Shown here piece after piece: positions 1-8,392 of a DNA stretch of 64,000 nt (position 1 is the stretch's first letter; every line of letters begins with the position of its first letter). This stretch comes from Edaphobacter bradus (GTDB taxonomy: Bacteria > Acidobacteriota > Terriglobia > Terriglobales > Acidobacteriaceae). The stretch covers positions 868,907 to 932,906 of the forward strand of contig NZ_JAGSYF010000002.1 of assembly GCF_025685645.1 (NCBI RefSeq), given 5' to 3'. The notes beneath the pieces are model-generated. The model did no database searches. It saw only the letters and a program-made list of their open reading frames with translations, and was not told the origin of the DNA. The translations under genes and the position numbers were made by a program.

Positions 1-486
1 ACTGGCATCAACGATCGCGGCCAGGTGGTCGGCTATGCGGACACCGCGAGCGGGAAGACGCATGCGTTTTTGTTTGAAAACGGGGTGATGGTCGACCTCG
101 GGACTCTCCCCGGCGGCAACGTCAGCGGCGCGACCGGTATCAACAACCGCGGCAAGGTGGTCGGCTTTTCGTCCACCGGGAGCGGGGAGACGCATGCCTT
201 TTTGTTTGAAGACGGGGTGATGGTCGACCTGGGCACTCTCCCCGGTGGCAACTTCAGCAGCGCTGCGGGCATCAACGACCGCGGCCAGGTGGTCGGCTTT
301 TCGTCCACCGCGAGCGGGAATACGCACGCGTTCTTATTTCACGACGGGGTGATGGTTGACCTCGGCACTCTCCCCGGTGGCAACTTCAGCGAGGCTCTCG
401 GCATCAACAACCGCGGCCAGGTGGTCGGCTCTTCTACGGCCACCAACCAGTTGTCCCATGCTGTCCTCTGGACACCTGCACCTTGA
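1..486 (+). CDS. HAF-repeat extracellular protein, C-terminal part (5' end outside window)
   Basis: The frame is open from base 1, so only the C-terminal 161 residues are present. The protein is three and a half near-identical units of about 44 residues (132 bp spacing at the DNA level, for example the GTGATGG of each unit at 85, 217 and 349). Each unit runs GIN(D/N)RGQVVG, then THAFLF, then GVMVDLGTLPGG. This is the HAF repeat, a predicted beta-propeller-like repeat named for its HAF motif and common in secreted proteins of Acidobacteriota and Proteobacteria. The last unit ends SHAVLW and the gene stops at TGA. No catalytic motif is visible. The function is unknown; a surface or secreted role is known only by family association. 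Confidence 0.85.
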   Translation, partial: TGINDRGQVVGYADTASGKTHAFLFENGVMVDLGTLPGGNVSGATGINNRGKVVGFSSTGSGETHAFLFEDGVMVDLGTLPGGNFSSAAGINDRGQVVGFSSTASGNTHAFLFHDGVMVDLGTLPGGNFSEALGINNRGQVVGSSTATNQLSHAVLWTPAP

Positions 487-579
487 CATGGTGACGACGA
501 TTAGGAGGACACCTAAGAGTAAGTGGCGGAGATGCTCGCGGAGGCCTGGTCAAAGTTCGCGATAGGCAATCACTGCTTC

Positions 580-1791
580 TTAGTGAGGCTTGCGCGAGGC
601 GAGGATTGCCTCGCGCGTGTAGCCCTCCCACTCCCACGGCGTGACGGTGTCGCCGAGGATGCCTTCGAGCAGCGGGCGGAAGGCCAGCTCGCCGTTGTCG
701 CTGTTGGTGAGGATGATCATGCAATCGCGCGTGCGCACGAAGCAGATGAGGTAGTTCTGCGCGCCGTCGCCGTGGCCCTCCTTGAAGATGGCTGGGCCGT
801 AGCGGGTGCGCGCGAGGACGCCCCATCCCAGCGCATAGGAGAGGCCGACGACAGGGCCTTCCGCGCCCTCCGTCTCGTCGAAGGTGGGGAACTGATGCTG
901 CGTCATGATGGCGATGTTGGGCGTGAGCATCGCGTGGAGGGCCTTGGGTGTGAGGATGTGCTGGTCTTTCTTCTCAGTCGAGAGGAGCGCAGTGAGGAAG
1001 GTGGCGAGGTCGTTGGCGGTGGTCGTCATGGAGCCGGCGGCGCGGGGCTGGGCGCGGCGCGGGTGCGAGATAAATTTTTCGTCGGAGTCGAAGCGGTCGG
1101 CGATGTTGCCGGCAAAGCTCTCTTTGTAGATGAGGCTGGTGTGGTCCATGTGGAGCGGCGTGAAGAGCGACTGCTGCATAAGCTCGTCCAACGGCTTGTT
1201 GGCGAGCTGCTGCTCGACGACGAACTGCAGCAGGTTGATCCCGTCGCCCGAGTAGGCGAATTGCGAGCCCGGGATGAAGTGGATGTGGAGCTTGTGGTCG
1301 GGCTCGAGCGAGCTGAAGTTGGCGAAGCCGGCGGTGTGGGAGAGAAGGTAGACAGGCGTGACGGTGCCGAAGAGCGGGTCGTGGGCGATCTCGGAGGCAG
1401 TGTCGCGGTAGGGTTCGTAGCTGTCGAGCGGGTGCGGCATGAGGTGCACGATGGGAATGTCGAGCGGGAACTGGCGGCTCTGCGCGAGCTGCATGACGTA
1501 CGTGGCGAAGACACTCTTGGTGATGGAGGCGGCCCAGGTAGTGGTGGTGGGCTGCATGGGGAGGTCGGGGTCGCGGCTGCGCAGGCCGAAGGCGGCGCTC
1601 CAGACGAGGTGGCCGCGGTTGAGGACGGCGATCTGGGCTCCGGTGACGTGATTTTCGGCGAGGGTGCGGCGGGCGAGAGCCTCGGCGTCGGCGATGGAGA
1701 TCTTTGTGCCGTCGAGGCGGCGGATGCCAGGGTCTTCGGCGCGGGATGGCAACGTCAGCAGGCAGACGAGGACGAGGAGAGTAGTCTTCAT
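580..1791 (-). CDS. Secreted serine hydrolase, beta-lactamase / penicillin-binding fold
   Basis: 403 residues from the ATG at 1791. The frame stays open upstream to 1923, but 1791 is chosen because it begins a clear signal peptide (MKTT, then a Leu/Val-rich core ending in a Ser-Arg-Ala type site). The catalytic SxxK motif is SITK at about residues 89-92, the second motif is the Tyr-Ser-Gly in FAYSGDG, and a late HGDG matches the third (KTG/HxG) motif of class C beta-lactamase-like esterases and peptidases. The family cleaves D-amino-acid peptides or small esters in the periplasm; the actual substrate cannot be read from sequence. It is convergent with the HAF gene. Just upstream of its start lie two dispersed palindromic repeats. 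Confidence 0.85.
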   Translation of the reverse strand: MKTTLLVLVCLLTLPSRAEDPGIRRLDGTKISIADAEALARRTLAENHVTGAQIAVLNRGHLVWSAAFGLRSRDPDLPMQPTTTTWAASITKSVFATYVMQLAQSRQFPLDIPIVHLMPHPLDSYEPYRDTASEIAHDPLFGTVTPVYLLSHTAGFANFSSLEPDHKLHIHFIPGSQFAYSGDGINLLQFVVEQQLANKPLDELMQQSLFTPLHMDHTSLIYKESFAGNIADRFDSDEKFISHPRRAQPRAAGSMTTTANDLATFLTALLSTEKKDQHILTPKALHAMLTPNIAIMTQHQFPTFDETEGAEGPVVGLSYALGWGVLARTRYGPAIFKEGHGDGAQNYLICFVRTRDCMIILTNSDNGELAFRPLLEGILGDTVTPWEWEGYTREAILASRKPH

Positions 1792-1842
1792 TGGGCTTCG
1801 GTCCGCTCCATGTGGATCAGGACTAGCGGTGAAATGAAAAGC

Positions 1843-1880
1843 AGATCCCTCCACTTCGCTGCGCTCCGGTTGGGATGACA
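1843..1880. repeat. Dispersed palindromic repeat, type A1
   Basis: An imperfect inverted repeat of about 38 bp beginning GCAGATCCCTCC and ending GGGATGAC. Close copies occur at 37695-37732 (intergenic, inside the phage cluster) and, as part of a longer element, at 6144-6172 inside mutS2. It lies in the upstream region of the serine hydrolase gene. Confidence 0.75.
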
Positions 1881-1978
1881 GCTTATAGAGGGGGCGATGA
1901 CTCAGGACACCAGCGTAATTCACTGGTTGGCTGGAGTTGGGAATTTATTGGAGCGGCCTCAGGGGAGGCAGCAGCATC

Positions 1979-2023
1979 GATTCCCACCCTTCGCGATGAA
2001 GCCCGCGAAGGAATGGGCACCCG
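1979..2023. repeat. Dispersed palindromic repeat, type A2
   Basis: Arms CCCACCCTTCGCG and CGCGAAGGAATGGG flank a short loop, followed by CACCC. Related copies are at 6080-6123 and 5440-5482 (both inside mutS2) and a half copy at about 63591-63626. The same arms in unrelated positions mark it as a mobile or amplified palindromic element rather than a local terminator. Confidence 0.75.
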
Positions 2024-2096
2024 AAGGTTCGTGGCTTGCGAGTCGGGTATTCCTGCTGCAGTGACTTGCATGTGCTGGGTGTGAGAGAACGGAAGG

Positions 2097-2570
2097 ATGA
2101 GTCTGGCAGAGGGGCTTACGATACGGCGCGCGTCGGTCGAAGATGCGGCGGTGATTACGGCGCATCGACGGGCTATGTTCAAGGAGATGCGGTCGGCTGG
2201 CGAGGCTGCGCTCGATGAGATGGCAGCGAGGTTTGGGCCTTGGGTTGAAGAGAAGCTTGCAGCAGAAGAGTATCTGGGCTGGTTTGCGATTGCGGCGGAT
2301 GGCGCGATTGCGGCGGGTGCGGGGCTATGGTTGATGGATTGGCCTCCGCATGTGGTGGGACGTGCGAAGCGGCGGGGGTATCTGCTGAACGTCTACACGG
2401 AGAAGGCGTTTCGGCGGCGCGGATTGGCGCGGCATCTTGTGGAGGTGGCGATGACGTGGTGCTACGAGCATGATGTGGATACAGTGGTGCTGCATGCGAG
2501 CGATGCCGGACGGCGGATGTATGAGGAGATGGGATTCCGGGCTACAAATGAGATGAGGATTGTGTTGTAG
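2097..2570 (+). CDS. GNAT-family N-acetyltransferase
   Basis: 157 residues. The sequence begins LTIRRASVEDAAVITAHRR, the usual first strand and helix of a GNAT domain. The acetyl-CoA binding motif A follows at about residues 100-118 (LLNVYTEKAFRRRGLARHL, containing the R-x-x-G-x-A type loop), and the domain closes with the Tyr-Glu-Glu-Met-Gly-Phe end common to the family. The domain fills the whole protein. The acceptor substrate is not predictable. GGAAGG sits immediately before the ATG. The gene stands alone and converges on the sulfurtransferase downstream. Confidence 0.85.
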   Translation: MSLAEGLTIRRASVEDAAVITAHRRAMFKEMRSAGEAALDEMAARFGPWVEEKLAAEEYLGWFAIAADGAIAAGAGLWLMDWPPHVVGRAKRRGYLLNVYTEKAFRRRGLARHLVEVAMTWCYEHDVDTVVLHASDAGRRMYEEMGFRATNEMRIVL

Positions 2571-2585
2571 TGCCGACGTCGCGAG

Positions 2586-3437
2586 CTAACTGGTTTTCTC
2601 GATCTTTGCTTCTGGGTGCTGGGCGTACTCGGCCCAGGAGCCGTCGTAGAGGGTAACGCGCTTTGCTCCGACGACCTCGAGACCGAGCGCTACTACAGCG
2701 GCAGTAACGCCGGACCCGCACGTGGTGGTTATCGGCTGTTGCAGGTCCACCTTCTTTGAAGAGAAGATCTCGCGCAGTTTTTCGGGCGACTTGAGGCGGC
2801 CCTCTTCGACCAGCTCGGTGAAGGGCACGCTGGTCGCTCCGGGCATGTGGCCGGAGCTTATTCCGGGGCGCGGCTCGGGGGCTGCTCCGGTGAAGCGTGC
2901 GGCAGAGCGGGCGTCGAGAATCTGGGTGTGGCCCTGTGTGTGTTCGGCGATCATCTGCTGGACCTGGGCGAAGTCTTTTACAGCATCGTGGTCCAGTTTT
3001 GCGTGGAAGGTTGCTGCGGGGCGATGGACTTCGCCGGACGCGGTGGGAAGGCCGGCTGCGATCCAGGCGTTTAGTCCTCCGTTGAGGATGTGGACGTTTT
3101 GCGCTCCGAAAGTGCGGAGCATCCACCAGGCGCGAGGCGCGGAGAAGACGCCATCCTGCTCGTAGATGACGATGACCGAGTTGTCGCCGATGCCGAGGGC
3201 CGACATGCTGCGCGAGAAGACTTCGGGTTGGGGCAGCATGTGGGGCAGCGATGTGGAGTGGTCCGAGTGCTCGTCGATGTCGAAAAAGATCGCGCCGGGG
3301 ATGTGTTTGGCGACGTAGCGCGAGCGCGTATCGACTGGGGGCGTGACGCCGACGGGCGGGAGTGTGGCGTCGAGGACTACGGTGTTTTGATCTTGGAGAC
3401 GGTCGGCAAGCCAGGCGGGTTCGACGAGAGGGCTCAT
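2586..3437 (-). CDS. sseA: Two-domain sulfurtransferase (3-mercaptopyruvate/thiosulfate sulfurtransferase)
   Basis: 283 residues forming two tandem rhodanese domains. The N-terminal inactive domain contains DATLPP and HIPGAIFFDID. The C-terminal domain has DARSAARFTG and the active-site loop CGSGVTA with the catalytic cysteine at residue 240. CG(S/T)GVT is the loop usual for 3-mercaptopyruvate sulfurtransferases, whereas thiosulfate enzymes usually read CRKGVT, so the SseA assignment is preferred. The enzyme moves sulfane sulfur from mercaptopyruvate to cyanide or thiol acceptors in the cytoplasm. No operon partner is apparent. Confidence 0.88.
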   Translation of the reverse strand: MSPLVEPAWLADRLQDQNTVVLDATLPPVGVTPPVDTRSRYVAKHIPGAIFFDIDEHSDHSTSLPHMLPQPEVFSRSMSALGIGDNSVIVIYEQDGVFSAPRAWWMLRTFGAQNVHILNGGLNAWIAAGLPTASGEVHRPAATFHAKLDHDAVKDFAQVQQMIAEHTQGHTQILDARSAARFTGAAPEPRPGISSGHMPGATSVPFTELVEEGRLKSPEKLREIFSSKKVDLQQPITTTCGSGVTAAVVALGLEVVGAKRVTLYDGSWAEYAQHPEAKIEKTS

Positions 3438-3519
3438 AGAACTAGGTTAGTTTACATTTCGGCTAACCTTAGGTGTTGGAGTGCTACTTACATCGTTGAG
3501 AAGGACCATTATTTGCCAT

Positions 3520-3879
3520 ATGACTAAGACTCGTAATCCCAAATGGACAGAAGACGAACTCATTCTGACCCTCGATGCTTACCTTGACATGCGGACGTCC
3601 GATATCTCTGCAAGCAATCCAAAAATAGTGGCGCTTAGTGAAACCCTCAATGCGCTTCGTTCTGCAGACAAAGTCGACGACAAATTTCGGAATCCAAATG
3701 GGGTCGCTTTGAAAATGCACAATTTTTCGCAGTACGATCCATCCAGGACGGCGCGCGGGATGAATCATGGAGGCCGATTAGATAAGGTCATTTGGGATCG
3801 ATTTGAAGGAAAAAGAGCCCAATTGCGCAAAGCGGCCGATCTCATACGCTCTAAGCTTGCACAAGTCTCAACTCTCTAG
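3520..3879 (+). CDS. Orphan N-terminal domain of an HNH/McrA-type endonuclease (no nuclease domain)
   Basis: 119 residues from the ATG at 3520, the first start that gives the conserved beginning NPKWTEDELILTLDAYL. The rest (ALSETLNAL, FRNPNGVALKMHNF, DPSRTARGMNHGGRLDKVIW) matches, from memory of the family, the N-terminal module found before the HNH nuclease in many McrA-like restriction proteins. Here the protein stops after that module and no HNH motif follows in any frame before mutS2. The base composition is visibly lower in GC than the neighbours, which suggests transfer. It may be a truncated remnant or a stand-alone DNA-binding protein. Only a weak ribosome binding site is visible. Confidence 0.6.
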   Translation: MTKTRNPKWTEDELILTLDAYLDMRTSDISASNPKIVALSETLNALRSADKVDDKFRNPNGVALKMHNFSQYDPSRTARGMNHGGRLDKVIWDRFEGKRAQLRKAADLIRSKLAQVSTL

Positions 3880-3893
3880 ACCCTAATTCAGAA

Positions 3894-6575
3894 TTACTGC
3901 CGAAGCTCGACTTCGGTCGCCCCTTGGCCGCCCTGGTTTTGTGGCGGCTCGGTGACGTTGGCTACGTGGGGGTGGTTGCGGAGGTAGTCGCGCAGGGTGC
4001 GGCGGAGGATGCCCATGCCGGTTCCGTGGACGATGCGGATGCGTGGGAGGCCAGCGAGGAAGGCGCGGTCGAGGAAGCGCTCGACCTCGTCGTGGGCCTC
4101 GTCGGCGGTGCGGCCGATGACGTTAATCTCTGAAGCCGTGTAGTCGGGGTCCTGCGCGGTGGAGACGGTGACGCCGCCGCGTTTGCGCGCGGCTTCGAGG
4201 GGTGTGACTGATTTGACCTGCTCCACTTCGGCGATGTCGTCGATGGGGACGCGCATCTTCATGGGCCCCATGGAGACTTCGAAGGTCTTTGCGTCGATCA
4301 CGCGTTCGACGCGGGCCTGGCGGCCGAGCGACTTCAGCTTGACGACGTCGCCGACGGCCGCGCCTTTGACGACGTGCGGGCGCGCGTTGGGGTCGTTCCT
4401 GTCGGCTCCTGTAGTGTGGGCGACGACGGTGGAGTTGAACTGCTCGGAGAACTCGCGGCGCAGGCGCGCGAGCGTAGTGGCTGAGTTGCGCGCGATCTTC
4501 TGCGAGAGTGCCTTGTCGTCGATGGACTTCACCGTCTCTCGGATCTGGTAGGCGAAGTCTTCCATCAGCGAGTTGAGCTTGGCCTCGAGCTCTTTTGTGC
4601 GGGCCTTTTGTTCGGCGCGGCCCTCGGTCTCGAGGCGTGCGCGGTCGCGTGTGAGCTGCGCTTCCCTGAGGCGGAGCGAGTTGCGCTCTTCTGTTGCGGC
4701 GGTGAGCTGCGAGTGGAGCTGGTCGAGGAAGGCTCCGATGTCGGCGGTCTGGGTGGTGAGTTGGGCGCGTGCGGCTGCGATGATCGCGGGTGAGAGGCCG
4801 AGGCGCGCGGCGATGTTGAGGCCGGCAGAGGCTCCGGGGACTCCGAGGCGGAGCTGGTAGGTCGGAGTCAGGGTCTGGGCGTCGAAGCCGACGGCGGCGT
4901 TCAGGACTCCGGCGTGGTTGGCGGCGTAGACCTTGAGCGAGGTTAGGTGCGTGGTGATACAGCACCATGCGCGGAGTTGGAGGAAGTGCTCGGCGACGGC
5001 GACCGCGAGGGCCGCGCCTTCTTCGGGGTCGGTGGCTGAGCCGAGTTCGTCCAGCAGAACAAGTGAGGACGAGGTCGCTTCGCGCGAGATACGGTCGAGG
5101 TTGACGACGTGCGCGGAGAAGCTGGAGAGGTTGCGCTCGATGGACTGCGCGTCGCCGATGTCGGCGAAGATGGCGGTGAAGAGCGGGAGCTTCGCCTCTT
5201 CGGCGGGAACAGGGACTCCGGCCTGCGCCATGAGCGAGAGCAGGCCGACGGTCTTGAGCGAGACAGTCTTGCCGCCGGTGTTGGGGCCGCTGATGATGAG
5301 CTGGCGCGCATCGTTGGGGAGCGTGAGGGTCAAGGGGATTGGCGATGCGCCTTTGTCCTCGGCCTGCATGCGGAGCTCTAGGAGTGGGTGCCGGGCTGCG
5401 GTGAGGGAGAGTTGTGGTTCTTCCTTGGTATCCTGCGAACCCACCTTAGCGCCTTCGGCGCGAAGGTGGGGCACCCGTTCGTCAGTGGCTCCGTTAGCGA
5501 AGACGGGGCGCGTGCAGCGGAGGTCGATGGCGAAGCGGGCGCGGGCGGTGTGGGATTCGACCTCGGCGAGGATGGCAGTGCCCAGGTAGATGGCTGTGGC
5601 GCTTGCCGCGAGGGCGCGGGTGAGGGCGACGAGGATGCGGTGGATCTCGGACTGCTCTTCGTCGAGCAGGCGGACGAGCTCGTTGTTCTGCTCGATGGTG
5701 TCGAGAGGTTCGACGAAGACTGTCTGACCGGAGGATGACGAGCCGTGGATGACGCCGGGGACCTTGCGCTTGAACTCGGCGCGGACGGGGATGACGAAGC
5801 GTTCTCCGCGAATGGTGATGAGGGAGTCCTGTGTGCTGCCGTCGTCGGTCAGCTTGCGGAGCGAGCGGCGCAGGCTCTCTTCGATGGCGCGGTGCTGGCG
5901 CTCCATGGCGCGGCGGATACGGCGGAGCTCGGGAGACGCGTCGTCGGAGAGTGAGCCGTCGGGCTCGATCTTGCCGCGGAGCTGGTTGAGGAGCGGGTTG
6001 AGATCGTGGGCGCGGAGGGGTGCGGAGAGGGCAGCGATTCCAGAGGGAGGTCGTGTTTCGTGGCGGGGATAGGTCGTACTATCCCACCCTTCGCGATGAG
6101 ACTGCGAAGGATGGGGCACCCGGGCATCGTGCGAAGAAGAAGCAGATTCCTCCGCTCCGCTACGGAATGACAACAAAGACGGATTGGAGGCGTCCCCCGA
6201 TTTTGTGGTGGGGAAGATTAGGTTTCGCCAGGCACTGATGCGCTCGACGACGGTGAGGAGCGAGAGGATCTCGAGGGCCTCGAGGGCGGCTCCGTCGATG
6301 CGGGCCTTGTCGAGGAGCTCGGTGGGGTCGAAGAGGCCGTGGAAGTCGTACGTGCCTCCCGCAGCAAGAAAGGACTGCATCTCCTGCGTGCGCTGGTGTT
6401 GGGTCTCGATCCAGGCGAGATCGGCGGAGGGCGTGAGGGCGAGCGTCCAGGCGCGGCCGACGGGGCTCCACGTGCGGCCGGCGATGTGATCGCGGAGGCG
6501 GGGCCACTCGAGCGCGGCGGCGCTGGCTTCGGCGAGCGGGGAGGGGATACTCGGCAATAAATCCGGCTGGTTCAC
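3894..6575 (-). CDS. mutS2: MutS2 ATPase/endonuclease with Smr domain
   Basis: 893 residues, longer than the usual 780-800. The N-terminal part resembles the MutS core. The Walker A motif reads GPNTGGKT and Walker B reads LVLLDELGSATDPEEG. A long charged coiled coil follows (about residues 590-680), and a C-terminal Smr domain ends with HGTGMGILRRTLRDYL. MutS2 acts on recombination intermediates and collided ribosomes rather than in mismatch repair. The extra length comes partly from two insertions: residues about 128-170 and about 365-380. Both are encoded by the dispersed palindromic repeats at 6080-6172 and 5440-5482, read through in frame. Neither insertion breaks an ATPase motif. Confidence 0.93.
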   Translation of the reverse strand: MNQPDLLPSIPSPLAEASAAALEWPRLRDHIAGRTWSPVGRAWTLALTPSADLAWIETQHQRTQEMQSFLAAGGTYDFHGLFDPTELLDKARIDGAALEALEILSLLTVVERISAWRNLIFPTTKSGDASNPSLLSFRSGAEESASSSHDARVPHPSQSHREGWDSTTYPRHETRPPSGIAALSAPLRAHDLNPLLNQLRGKIEPDGSLSDDASPELRRIRRAMERQHRAIEESLRRSLRKLTDDGSTQDSLITIRGERFVIPVRAEFKRKVPGVIHGSSSSGQTVFVEPLDTIEQNNELVRLLDEEQSEIHRILVALTRALAASATAIYLGTAILAEVESHTARARFAIDLRCTRPVFANGATDERVPHLRAEGAKVGSQDTKEEPQLSLTAARHPLLELRMQAEDKGASPIPLTLTLPNDARQLIISGPNTGGKTVSLKTVGLLSLMAQAGVPVPAEEAKLPLFTAIFADIGDAQSIERNLSSFSAHVVNLDRISREATSSSLVLLDELGSATDPEEGAALAVAVAEHFLQLRAWCCITTHLTSLKVYAANHAGVLNAAVGFDAQTLTPTYQLRLGVPGASAGLNIAARLGLSPAIIAAARAQLTTQTADIGAFLDQLHSQLTAATEERNSLRLREAQLTRDRARLETEGRAEQKARTKELEAKLNSLMEDFAYQIRETVKSIDDKALSQKIARNSATTLARLRREFSEQFNSTVVAHTTGADRNDPNARPHVVKGAAVGDVVKLKSLGRQARVERVIDAKTFEVSMGPMKMRVPIDDIAEVEQVKSVTPLEAARKRGGVTVSTAQDPDYTASEINVIGRTADEAHDEVERFLDRAFLAGLPRIRIVHGTGMGILRRTLRDYLRNHPHVANVTEPPQNQGGQGATEVELRQ
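5440..5482. repeat. Palindromic repeat inside mutS2 (copy 2)
   Basis: Arms CCCACCTTAGCGCC and GGCGCGAAGGTGGG followed by GCACCCG form a strong hairpin. The element is translated as part of MutS2, giving a segment that begins ERVPHLRAEG. It stands just before the conserved ARHPLLE segment of MutS2, so it is an added segment rather than a family feature. Confidence 0.7.
6080..6172. repeat. Palindromic repeat inside mutS2 (copy 1, composite)
   Basis: A type A2 element (CCCACCCTTCGCG ... GCGAAGGATGGGGCACCC, 6080-6121) followed by a type A1 element (GCAGATTCCTCCGCTCCGC ... GGAATGAC, 6145-6172). Translated in frame on the minus strand it yields segments including SFRSGAEES and ARVPHPSQSHREGWDS. 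The RVPH tetrapeptide is shared with the other mutS2 copy, so both copies are read in the same orientation and frame. Confidence 0.72.
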
Positions 6576-6685
6576 GTCTATTATCGTAATCGCGCATGGA
6601 ACCGGCTGGCGCGCGCGTGCGTAGCTGAGAGTGTGGATCGGGCCCGGAAGCTGGGATGGAGTCGTAAGGTCCCCGGAGGTGGTGT

Positions 6686-7231
6686 ATGGTCTGTCAGGCG
6701 TGCGGAAGTGTTGTCGGGCCAGAGGTTCGGTTTTGCCCGAAGTGTGGAGCGCAGGTTGCGGCTGTCGCGCCGCCGTCGCAGCCGGCCGCGGGGTATCCGC
6801 CTTATCCGCCGATGGTTGCGGCGCCGCGGGTGCAGAGGCATCTGCAGACGCTGGGGACGTTGTGGTGCATCTTCGGGGTGTACAGGATTCTGGCGGGACT
6901 GGCGGCGTTGTTCTTTGTGCGCACGATGGCGTGGCGGTACTTCGGTGGTGGCGGCTGGACGGTTGGCCGCTGGGGAGGCATGCACGGGCCGCCGTGGATG
7001 GTCATGATGCCGGTGCTCATGATGGTCTTGCTGGTGACCTCGGTGCTGGCGTTTCTGGCGGGCTATAGCCTGCTGACGCGCAGGCCGTGGGGCAGGACGC
7101 TCGCGATTATCGCGGCCATTCTGGCGCTGCTGAAGTTCCCCCTCGGGACGGCGCTGGGGACTTATACGCTGTGGGTGCTGGCCCCGGGAGTCTCGGGGAT
7201 GGAGTATGACGCGATTGCGGACCGGAGCTGA
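6686..7231 (+). CDS. Zinc-ribbon membrane protein of unknown function
   Basis: 181 residues. The first 25 carry a zinc ribbon (CQACG ... CPKCG). A Pro/Ala/Tyr-rich linker follows (about 28-45), then three to four hydrophobic segments: TLWCIFGVYRILAGLAALFF, PWMVMMPVLMMVLLVTSVL, and the stretch from TLAIIAAILALL to the end. The arrangement is a cytoplasmic zinc ribbon tethered to a small membrane domain, a common architecture with no assigned function. GGAGGTG precedes the ATG. It is divergent from mutS2. Confidence 0.7.
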   Translation: MVCQACGSVVGPEVRFCPKCGAQVAAVAPPSQPAAGYPPYPPMVAAPRVQRHLQTLGTLWCIFGVYRILAGLAALFFVRTMAWRYFGGGGWTVGRWGGMHGPPWMVMMPVLMMVLLVTSVLAFLAGYSLLTRRPWGRTLAIIAAILALLKFPLGTALGTYTLWVLAPGVSGMEYDAIADRS

Positions 7232-7240
7232 GCGAGACAC

Positions 7241-7378
7241 GACCGCGGATTGGCGCGGAGGAACGCGGATTTAAGAACAAAGACCTGACATCGATTGGCG
7301 GCAATATCACGTGAAGATATGTCGATTCTCCCCATGTCTTGGTCTTTATCCGTTTTAATCCGTGTGATCCGTGGTCGC
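7241..7378. repeat. Long imperfect inverted repeat, type B
   Basis: The left arm begins GACCGCGGATTGGCGCGG and ends in AAAGACC; the right arm begins GGTCTTTATCCG and ends ATCCGTGGTC. A second locus with the same words is at 22763-22853. It fills the gap between the zinc-ribbon gene and hemB. Confidence 0.75.
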
Positions 7379-7402
7379 GTCTTCTCGCCGTAGACTAGAG
7401 GC

Positions 7403-8392
7403 ATGAACTTTCCTGTTACGCGTATGCGGCGGCTGCGCCGTACCGAGGCGATGCGGTCGCTGGTGCGGGAGACGCACCTCACTCCCGGAGCGTTGATCTA
7501 TCCGCTGTTCATTTGCCCCGGCGAGGGAGTCCGCAAAGAGATCAGCTCGATGCCGGGCGTGTTCAACCTGTCGATTGACGAGGCGGTGAAGGAGGCCGAG
7601 GCGTCTGCCGCGCTTGGCATCGGAGGGTTGCTGCTGTTCGGGCTTCCGGCCGAGAAGGATGAGCAGGCAACTGGCGCGTGGGCCGACGATGGCATCGTGC
7701 AGACGGCGTTGCGAGCGTTCAAGAAGAACCGCACGCTGGATTCGCTGGTGATGATGGCGGATGTGTGTCTGTGTGAGTACACATCGCATGGACACTGCGG
7801 CGTAGTCGTGCGTGATGGCGATCATTACGACATTCAGAACGATTCGAGTGTGAAGCTGCTGGCGAAGACGGCGTCGTCGCTGGCGAAGGCTGGCGCGGAT
7901 ATTGTGGCTCCGAGCGACATGATGGATGGGCGCGTGGCGGCGATGCGCGAGGCCCTGGATGCGGCGGGGCTGGAGATGACGCCGGTGCTGAGCTATGCGT
8001 CGAAGTTCGCGAGCGCGTTCTACGGGCCGTTTCGCGAGGCGGCGGATTCGGCTCCGCAGTTTGGTGACCGCAGGAGCTACCAGATGGACGGCGCGAACCT
8101 GCGCGAGGCGATGCGCGAGATTGAGCTCGACCTGGCCGAGGGTGCGGATATGGTGCTGATGAAGCCCGCGATGCCGTATCTCGATGTGATCAGCGAGGCG
8201 CGGCAGCGGTTCGATGTGCCGATGGGCGCGTACCAGGTGTCGGGGGAGTACTCGATGCTTTGCGCGGCGTTTGCCAAGGGTTGGCTGGAGCCGCAGCGGG
8301 CGATGATGGAGTCGCTGCTGGGGATTCGGAGGGCGGGGGCGGATTTTATCGTGACTTACTTTGCGAAGGATGCGGCGAAGGTGCTGGGGTAA
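7403..8392 (+). CDS. hemB: Porphobilinogen synthase (delta-aminolevulinate dehydratase)
   Basis: 329 residues, the normal family length. It condenses two 5-aminolevulinate molecules into porphobilinogen in haem and corrin synthesis. The active-site zinc cysteines are visible at about residues 122, 124 and 132 ([14 protein letters not shown]), so this is the zinc-type enzyme rather than the magnesium-only type. The two active-site lysines are Lys201 ([14 protein letters not shown]) and Lys254 ([11 protein letters not shown]), the latter forming the Schiff base. The start follows AGAGGC. The gene ends directly against the convergent Uma2 gene with no bases between the two stop codons. Confidence 0.96.
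   Translation: MNFPVTRMRRLRRTEAMRSLVRETHLTPGALIYPLFICPGEGVRKEISSMPGVFNLSIDEAVKEAEASAALGIGGLLLFGLPAEKDEQATGAWADDGIVQTALRAFKKNRTLDSLVMMADVCLCEYTSHGHCGVVVRDGDHYDIQNDSSVKLLAKTASSLAKAGADIVAPSDMMDGRVAAMREALDAAGLEMTPVLSYASKFASAFYGPFREAADSAPQFGDRRSYQMDGANLREAMREIELDLAEGADMVLMKPAMPYLDVISEARQRFDVPMGAYQVSGEYSMLCAAFAKGWLEPQRAMMESLLGIRRAGADFIVTYFAKDAAKVLG

Noticed and set aside
523..1878. Long plus-strand open frame (451 codons) antisense to the serine hydrolase
   Set aside because: Its translation is low-complexity and matches no family; the minus strand has a signal peptide and SxxK motif. GC-rich antisense frames of this kind are common.
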